From JACPDH01 sp041671505 (GTDB taxonomy: Bacteria > Acidobacteriota > Thermoanaerobaculia > Gp7-AA8): a stretch of DNA of 64,000 nucleotides. Of the stretch, positions 57,852 through 64,000 are shown piece by piece. The DNA lies in assembly GCA_041671505.1 (NCBI GenBank), contig JBAZBK010000002.1, positions 186,001 to 250,000 of the forward strand. Reading direction: 5' to 3'. How positions within the stretch are numbered: the first letter of the stretch is position 1; the number at the start of each line of letters is the position of its first letter. The position numbers were made by a program, and so were the translations under genes. Below the pieces are notes generated by a model. It saw only the letters and a list, made by a program, of their open reading frames with translations, did not search any database and was not told where the DNA came from.

Positions 57852-60800
57852 TCAGAGCCCGTTCGTGTCGAAGCCTCCGCACGCGCTGCCCGGCTTCTTC
57901 GTGTAGGTCTTGAGCGACCCCGTCGTCACGTCGACCACGGTGAGCGTGTACTCGAGGTCGGTCAACCCCGCGAAGAAGATCCAGTTGTGGCCGTTGACCG
58001 GGGTGCCGTCGAGCACCTTCACGAAGACTTCGGGGTTCGTCGGATCGCCGGTCAGGCCCGGCAGCGAGAAGTAGCCGAAGAGGTCGTTCTTGGGCATCGA
58101 TACGCCCTGGGCGGTGTTGCCGGTCCGCTGGTCGCGCGCGGTGAGCGTGACCTTGAAGCGCCCGCCGAGGAGGCAGAGCCGGTCGGTTCCCTCACCGCAG
58201 CCGGTCAGCACGGCCGGCAGGCCGGGCTCTCCGTCGACTTCGCCGACGCACTCCTCCGGAGTCACGCCGCTGCCGACGTCGAATCCGCCTGCCGAGCTTC
58301 CACCCGGCTTGGTGTAGCTCTTCGTCTCGCCGCTCTCCTTGTCGACGACCGTCAGGACGTAGCCGAGGTCGGTAAGACCGCCATAGAAGACCCAGAAGTG
58401 CCCGTTGATCGAGGTTCCGTCGAGGATCTTCACGAAGACTTCGGGGTTGTCCGTGTCGCCTGTAAGGCCGGGCAACGCGAAGTGACCGAAGTGGTCGTTC
58501 TCGCGAAGCGGCACGCCGTCCGCCATCGCTCCGGTGCGCTGATCGGTCGCCACGAGGCTGACCTCGAAGCGCTTGTCGTGCAGGCAGAGCCTTCCGGCCG
58601 GGCACGGATCCGGAATGGTGATCGTGATCGTCGCGGTTCCGGTCTGACCGTCGAGGCCGGTGACCACGACCACGATCACGTAGCTTCCCGGAGCCGTGAG
58701 TCTCGGCTCGAGGCTCGGAAGGCTGCCCGACGCCACTCCGACGACGAACCACTGGTAGTACCAGTATCTCTGGCTCGCGCCGGAGAGCGATCCAACCGTC
58801 AGGACACACGGTCCGCCGATGACCGGCTCGCAGTTCGCAATGATCTTCGGATCGGGAGCGTCCAGCGTCTCGTCGTCGTCGGTGATCGTCCCGATCGCCT
58901 GCCCGTCGGCGAGCGTCGCGTTGACGGGCGCCGACAGGTTCACGAAGAACGCCTCGCTGCTCTCGATGTCGACGTCGTCGATGACCGGCACGACGAAGCT
59001 CTGCATCACGATTCCGGGCAGGAAGGTGATCGTCTGGCTCGTCGTCGAGTAATCGTTCGCCGGGGTTGCGGTACCCGCGGCCGTCGCGGCGTCCACGGTG
59101 ATCGTGGAAACGCTCGGGTTCGAGAGCGAGACGGTGAAGGTCATGGGTGTCAGTCCGCCGCCACTGCCTTCGAGTGCGCTCGCATTCGCGATCGAGATCG
59201 TCGGCTCGCCGTCGTCGTCCGTGATCGTGCCGAGACCCTGCGCGTCGGTGAGACTGCCCGGCCCGGAGACGCCGGAGAGGTTCACGAAGAAGGTCTCGTT
59301 CGGCTCGTCGGTCGTGTCGCCGGTGACCTGCACGGTAACGGTTTCCGAAGTGTCTCCAGGGACGAAGGTCACCGTGCCGGCCGCCGTGGTGTAGTCACTC
59401 CCCGCGGACGCGGTGTCGTTCGCCGTCGCATAGTTCAATGTGATCGTCGCTCCCGCCGCGCGGGCGAGCGTAACCGTGAAGGTCGCCGGAGTCGTGCCTG
59501 CGTTCCCTTCGGTGACCGGAACGTCGTTGATCGAGACTCCGATCGTCGACACTGTGGTCGTTGCCGAGGCGCTCTCGTTGCCCGTGTTCGGATCGGAAGT
59601 CGAGGACGCGACCGTCGCCGTGTTCGTGATGACGGTCCCATCGGCCACCGAGCCATCGACTGTGACGGTGAGCGTGAAGAGTTCGAAGCCGACCGCCATG
59701 GAACTGTTGGTGCACGAGATCGCGCCGGCGCTTCCGACCGACGGCGTCGAGCACGACCAGCCGCCCGGAGACGACAGCGAGACGAACGTCGTGCCGGCGG
59801 GCAGCGTGTCGCCGAGAGTTACCGACGCCGCGTTGCTCGGACCCGCATTCGTCGCGGTGACCGTGTACGTGATGTTCGAACCGGCGTCGACCGGATCGGG
59901 CGTGTCGACCTTCGTCACCGAGAGGTCGGCGGATGTTGCGACCGTGGTCGTCGCGGTTGCGCTTTCGTTGCCAGTGGTCGGGTCCGCCGTCGTCGAGGTG
60001 ACCGTCGCCGTGTTCGAAAGCACAGTGCCGGCAGCGACGGAAGGATCGACCAGAGCGGTCAACGTGAATGCGGCGCTCGAAACCGGGAGCGACGCGATCG
60101 AGCAAGAGATGGTGCCGCCCGCGCCGACTGCGGGCGTCGTGCAGCTCCATCCGCCCGGCGACGAAAGCGAAACGAACGTCGTGCCGATCGGGAGCGTGTC
60201 ACTCCACGCCGAGGTGTCGGCGGCATCGGGGCCGACGTTCGCGACGGTGATCGTGTACGTCAGGTTCTGTCCGGCGTTGACCGGATCGGGCGAGTCGGTC
60301 TTCGTGAGCGAGACGTCCGCGCTGCCGAAGGCCGCGACTTCGAAGTAGCCGACGAGCGGATCGTGATCGGAGAGATGCCGCGCAGTGTTCGGGTCGTTGC
60401 GGTCGACAGCCTGGAAGTCGGTGTTGATGCGCGGGTGCTCGAGGCGCCGCGCGGACGTGGCCGCGATGAGTGCCGCGTTCACGATCCCGTGGTCGATGTT
60501 CTGCGTCTGGCCGTCGAAGACGTACGAGTAGCGCTCTCCTGCAGGCGGCGTGTCGAAGAGGTTGTCGAAATCGGGATTGACCAGATCGACGCCGTCGCCC
60601 GGCACCGCGGTCTCGTTGTCGGGCACGGGCGTACCGGCGATGACTTCCATCGTGTCGGCGAGACCGTCGTTGAACTCATACGCGTTGAAGTCGCCGACGA
60701 GGATGATGCTCTCGGCCGGGTTGTTGGTCTGCCGGACCTGCAGGAGGTTTGCGAGCGACTCGGCCTGCTTGAGGCGCTTTGCGCGCACGCGTGCGCCGAC

Positions 60801-63800
60801 CGTCGGCCAGCCACTCGATCCCGCGCTCTCGTCATTGACACCGATGAGCGAACGGAGGTGATTGACGATGACCTGCACGGGGAACGTTGCACCGTTGGCG
60901 GCATTCACCACCGCGTCGAGGCGCAGCGAAGGACGGTCGTTCAGCGGCTCCGTCGAAGAATCGGCGTTGACGAAAAGCTCGCCCGCGTTCTCCTGCACGA
61001 CGGCGTTGACGGTCACGCGTGGTGTTGTGGCATCGACGAGCGCAGTCTTCACGAGGAAACCGACGTCGATGCCGCCGACGTCATTCCCTTCCACTAGAAA
61101 AGCCGTGTACATCGGGTTCGGCTGCGCCGCGGCGACGGCGTCGTTGTTCACGCGCGTCGCGATGTCCTGCAGCGTGGCGAGGTCCTCGACCTCCACCATC
61201 CCAAGGATGTCCGGCATCAGCAGGTTGTTACGAATGCCGAGAGAGACCTTGTTGAGGCGATTGTTGTATGCCGTTGCGGTGAGCACCGGCTCGCCGATTG
61301 CCGGATTGTTGTTGGTGTCGAAGAAGCGCTCGACGTTGTACGAACCGACCGTGAACTCCTTGCCCGTCGGCGCGGTGGCGGCCGTCGCGGTCATTCCGCC
61401 GGCGGCAATCGGCGCCGGCAGGGTCGGATCCGGAAGAATCGTGTAGTGGCGGAACGTGTAGTCGAGCGGTCCGACGAGACCGGTGACGGTCGCGAGGCTG
61501 TTGACGTCGAGGATGGGAGCGCCCGTGAGACCGTCGCTATCGATGCGCAGCATCTCCGGGTTGGCGTCGAAGCGAGGGATCGGCGGGATCGAGCCACCCG
61601 AAGGCGCCGGGTCCGGGGCCTGAATGCCCGGCTCGCGCTGCGGCCGCGGCACACCGGTGACCGTTCCGAAGAAGACACCGTTCGATGTCTGCGTCGCGTT
61701 CGGCTCATTCGTGCTGTTGCCGAGAGTGGGCGAGCTCGTGGTCAGTGACGCGACCGAAACGCGCATCCCTTCGAGTCGCTCGAGCTGATCGAACCCACCG
61801 GCAGGATCGGGGAACGAAGCGGTGAGCGGGATGGGCACGGGCAGCGGGTTCCCGGTCGTGAGCTGGACGACGGTTGGCGAGGTGAGCTCCGTGACTGGCG
61901 GCTGCAGGACGTCGGCGCTCGGGACGAACTCGGAGATCGTGCCGGTGACCTCCACGTAGTTGCCCACGGCCGCCGCCGCAGAAGGCGCGGAGCTGGTGAA
62001 GACCAGGATGCCCTCGGAGGTCATCGGGTCGGCGTCGACGCTCGCGTCCGGCTCCTGGAGGAAGAACCCGTTGCTCTTGCGGCCGGTGACGATCCCTCGC
62101 GTCGTGACGCTGCCGGCGAGCGGGGAGCTGCCGCCCGGCCCCTGGATGTCGTGGATGCGTGTGTAGTCGTCGTTCTGGATCGTGCCCATACCCTGGGAAT
62201 CGCCAACTTGCACGTTGGCAGGCGACACATTGGTGAGATTGACGAAGAAGGTCTGATCGGGCTCGGTCGTGACGTCGCCGTTGACGGTCACGTTGAACGT
62301 GTACGTCGACGGGAAAGTGATGGTCTGACCGTTGAGCGTTTGACCGACGTAGTCGATGCCGGCCGTCGTCGCGGTGTTGTCCTGCGTGGCGATGTCGAAC
62401 GTCACCGTTCCACAGCCCGCTTGAGAGAGACTGACCGTGAACGCGAAGTTGGTCGTGCCGGCGTCGGTCTCGACCTGGGTGACGTCATTGATGCTGAGCG
62501 TTGCGCACGAGACATCGTCATTGACGATCGTCCCCTGGCCCTGGCCGTCGGTGACCGTCGCTCCCGTGACGTTCGTGACGTTCACGAAGAAGGTCTCGTT
62601 CGTTTCCGGAGTCGTGTCCCCATTGACGAGAACCGTGAACGAGTACGTCGAACTGCCCGCCGGGATCGTCTGGCTGGTGAGCGAATTCAGCGTGTAGTCG
62701 CCCGGTTGTGCCGCCGTGTTGTTGGCGGTTGCGATGTCGAACGTGACGCCGCCAGGGCCCGCCGGTGCGGAGAGGCTGACGGTAAACGTGAACGACGTCG
62801 TGCCGGCGTTCCCCTCGTTCAGCGAAACGTCGTTGATCGAGAGATTGGGGCCCGCGGAGGCGGGAACGAAGGCGATTCCCTGGATGGCAGTGTTCGTCGC
62901 CGCAGTCGCGAGCGTGGTGAGCGCGCCGGTGATCGTCGCGTTGTAGCCCGAGGTATCGGTGAGCGTGCGGAGAGTCGTGCGCGCGGTGACGTAGAGAGTG
63001 ACGTTCGATCCACTCACGGTGCCGGTGAGTCCGCGAGCGGAGGTCAGCGCGATCGTTCCGTTTGCGGTCCAGTTCCCGCCCACAAGCGAGAATTTCTGGA
63101 TCGTGCCGCCATCGTCGGCGACATACACCGTATCGACACCGGCGACGCCGGCGTCCAGATCGGCGAAGAAGAAGCCGTACTGGGAACCGGTGGTGGGGAA
63201 CCCCGGCAGGTTCGTCAATGTTTGGCCGGAAGTGGTCGGTGTCCCGGTGCCGACGGTCATCAGGTGAAACGTTGTGGTGTTGGCACTGACGTAGAGCTGA
63301 CCTCCGAAGATCCCGAGAGCGCGAAGATTCGTTGGCGAGGCCGCGAGGCCCGTAGAGGTCGTCGCGCCGAAAGTCGCGTAGCGAACGCTGCTGGTACTTC
63401 CTGACAGCCAGAGATCGGTGCCGTTCGTCGATGCGGCACTGCGCGGGTTGCCGCCGCTGATGGCATCGGTGAGCGCGGTGGTCGTGTCGATCGTTCCGTC
63501 CGCGGCAACACGTCCAATGACCCGTGGAACGGTCGCAGAAGAACTGCTGGTGATCGATGCTGTCGCGAGCGCCGCATCGTAGCCGCTGAACACGACGTAC
63601 TGGCCGTCGGAGGAGCGAGAGAGGAAACCTTCGCTCGTCGCGGATCCGCTGCACACCAGCCGCCGCTGGGATCCAACCGTCGTGGTCGGAACGGCGATCG
63701 ACTGAACCAGCGCGCCGAGCGTCGTGTACTCGTCGAGAAACACGGCCGTACCCGTGTTGGTGAGCGCCGCGGCGCCGTCGTTCTGGCGATACACCACGAG

Positions 63801-63902
63801 ATTGCCCGGCGTGAAGGGCGCGCCGAGCAGATTCGAAGCGAGGAGCACACAGGCGAGAAGCGCAAGTGTGAGCGAACGAGCGGAGGCGAACGGCTTGAGC
63901 AT
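57852..63902 (-). CDS. Giant secreted Calx-beta / endonuclease-phosphatase / DUF11 protein
   Basis: 2,016 residues. Signal peptide (1-28). Beta-rich segment (about 30-345). Calx-beta domains (about 350-460, 470-570). An OB-like domain (about 580-670; VTTRGIVTGRKSNGFFLQEP), then an endonuclease/exonuclease/phosphatase domain (about 845-1185) with SYNVERFF, VVNHLRSLI, LVGDFNAYE and catalytic LSDHDPLVGYF, the ExeM/YhcR arrangement of extracellular nucleases. Two DUF11 repeats (about 1190-1440), two more Calx-beta domains (about 1450-1680), a PKD-like part, and two copies of a C-terminal repeat (about 1765 and 1905; RLCLHDKRFEVSLVATDQRT and NGHNWIFFAGLTDLEYTLTV). The start is the second ATG: AAGGAG is 6 bases before 63902 but abuts the ATG at 63908. 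Extracellular nuclease or phosphatase activity is inferred. Confidence 0.88.
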   Translation of the reverse strand: MLKPFASARSLTLALLACVLLASNLLGAPFTPGNLVVYRQNDGAAALTNTGTAVFLDEYTTLGALVQSIAVPTTTVGSQRRLVCSGSATSEGFLSRSSDGQYVVFSGYDAALATASITSSSSATVPRVIGRVAADGTIDTTTALTDAISGGNPRSAASTNGTDLWLSGSTSSVRYATFGATTSTGLAASPTNLRALGIFGGQLYVSANTTTFHLMTVGTGTPTTSGQTLTNLPGFPTTGSQYGFFFADLDAGVAGVDTVYVADDGGTIQKFSLVGGNWTANGTIALTSARGLTGTVSGSNVTLYVTARTTLRTLTDTSGYNATITGALTTLATAATNTAIQGIAFVPASAGPNLSINDVSLNEGNAGTTSFTFTVSLSAPAGPGGVTFDIATANNTAAQPGDYTLNSLTSQTIPAGSSTYSFTVLVNGDTTPETNETFFVNVTNVTGATVTDGQGQGTIVNDDVSCATLSINDVTQVETDAGTTNFAFTVSLSQAGCGTVTFDIATQDNTATTAGIDYVGQTLNGQTITFPSTYTFNVTVNGDVTTEPDQTFFVNLTNVSPANVQVGDSQGMGTIQNDDYTRIHDIQGPGGSSPLAGSVTTRGIVTGRKSNGFFLQEPDASVDADPMTSEGILVFTSSAPSAAAAVGNYVEVTGTISEFVPSADVLQPPVTELTSPTVVQLTTGNPLPVPIPLTASFPDPAGGFDQLERLEGMRVSVASLTTSSPTLGNSTNEPNATQTSNGVFFGTVTGVPRPQREPGIQAPDPAPSGGSIPPIPRFDANPEMLRIDSDGLTGAPILDVNSLATVTGLVGPLDYTFRHYTILPDPTLPAPIAAGGMTATAATAPTGKEFTVGSYNVERFFDTNNNPAIGEPVLTATAYNNRLNKVSLGIRNNLLMPDILGMVEVEDLATLQDIATRVNNDAVAAAQPNPMYTAFLVEGNDVGGIDVGFLVKTALVDATTPRVTVNAVVQENAGELFVNADSSTEPLNDRPSLRLDAVVNAANGATFPVQVIVNHLRSLIGVNDESAGSSGWPTVGARVRAKRLKQAESLANLLQVRQTNNPAESIILVGDFNAYEFNDGLADTMEVIAGTPVPDNETAVPGDGVDLVNPDFDNLFDTPPAGERYSYVFDGQTQNIDHGIVNAALIAATSARRLEHPRINTDFQAVDRNDPNTARHLSDHDPLVGYFEVAAFGSADVSLTKTDSPDPVNAGQNLTYTITVANVGPDAADTSAWSDTLPIGTTFVSLSSPGGWSCTTPAVGAGGTISCSIASLPVSSAAFTLTALVDPSVAAGTVLSNTATVTSTTADPTTGNESATATTTVATSADLSVTKVDTPDPVDAGSNITYTVTATNAGPSNAASVTLGDTLPAGTTFVSLSSPGGWSCSTPSVGSAGAISCTNSSMAVGFELFTLTVTVDGSVADGTVITNTATVASSTSDPNTGNESASATTTVSTIGVSINDVPVTEGNAGTTPATFTVTLARAAGATITLNYATANDTASAGSDYTTAAGTVTFVPGDTSETVTVQVTGDTTDEPNETFFVNLSGVSGPGSLTDAQGLGTITDDDGEPTISIANASALEGSGGGLTPMTFTVSLSNPSVSTITVDAATAAGTATPANDYSTTSQTITFLPGIVMQSFVVPVIDDVDIESSEAFFVNLSAPVNATLADGQAIGTITDDDETLDAPDPKIIANCEPVIGGPCVLTVGSLSGASQRYWYYQWFVVGVASGSLPSLEPRLTAPGSYVIVVVVTGLDGQTGTATITITIPDPCPAGRLCLHDKRFEVSLVATDQRTGAMADGVPLRENDHFGHFALPGLTGDTDNPEVFVKILDGTSINGHFWVFYGGLTDLGYVLTVVDKESGETKSYTKPGGSSAGGFDVGSGVTPEECVGEVDGEPGLPAVLTGCGEGTDRLCLLGGRFKVTLTARDQRTGNTAQGVSMPKNDLFGYFSLPGLTGDPTNPEVFVKVLDGTPVNGHNWIFFAGLTDLEYTLTVVDVTTGSLKTYTKKPGSACGGFDTNGL

Positions 63903-64000
63903 CGACATCTCCTTGAAGGTCTTTCGAATCGGTGCGGTGCCAGGGCCTGCACACCGCGGATATGAGCGACGAAACCTGGATCGAGCACGTTCTGGATCGA

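Noticed and set aside
57387..61097. 1,236-codon open frame on the plus strand
   Set aside because: Antisense to the giant secreted protein and the vapBC genes; low-complexity Arg/Asp/Val composition and no recognisable domain.

Overview
The window is high-GC bacterial DNA from a Gram-negative, probably an acidobacterium of the Thermoanaerobaculia type. This is inference. It rests on an outer-membrane efflux/LpxR set, an EF-P with a Pro-Gly-Asn tip, large secreted Calx-beta/DUF11 proteins ending in a repeat I associate with that group, and gene gaps full of long imperfect hairpins. Most genes are ordinary chromosomal genes with G/C in third codon positions. No rRNA, tRNA, CRISPR array, transposase or integrase was seen.

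Layout. 1-24.2 kb: rarD (cut by the window edge), pruA, an Fes-like esterase, a 2OG-Fe(II) oxygenase, ftsK, a methyltransferase, a PDZ + Sel1-repeat lipoprotein, a DUF1697 protein, a family 8 polysaccharide lyase, a secreted CuA-type copper protein, a crotonase-like protein coupled to a methylmalonyl-CoA mutase catalytic subunit, and several secreted propeller-like proteins. 24.6-33.9 kb is a defence island with less extreme codon use: an XRE regulator + DUF6978-like + DUF1828/DUF1829 cassette, an AbiJ/HEPN protein, a relic of a second DUF1829 gene, an unknown possibly nuclease-like gene, and a type I restriction-modification locus. In that locus hsdM and hsdS are intact, but hsdR has lost its nuclease domain and also carries an amber codon. 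34-47.8 kb: an amidohydrolase, a methyltransferase, two tandem GbsR/MarR regulators diverging from an RND efflux operon (membrane fusion protein, pump, outer-membrane channel) that continues into an LpxR-like lipid A deacylase, then an HdeD-like and a Gcr-like membrane protein. 48-57.7 kb: a HEAT-repeat protein, a methyltransferase, alaS, recX, pilT, efp and a vapBC toxin-antitoxin pair. 57.8-63.9 kb: one roughly 2,000-residue secreted multidomain nuclease-like protein.

The most unusual signal is in the gaps. At least eight long imperfect hairpins have arms made of short tandemly repeated words, in several unrelated word families (AATTGAG, GAATGAA, AAATGAC, GGCGAGA and others). Between 51.1 and 56.3 kb every gene boundary has one, each built from a different word or combination, and in two genes (the esterase and recX) the repeat supplies the stop codon. 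Two copies of a GTCATCCC...GGGATGAC element and GC-rich palindrome clusters also occur. A heptamer, GTTAGGC, appears about 18 times on the two strands, and most of the TTA leucine codons noticed by eye sit inside it or a close variant.
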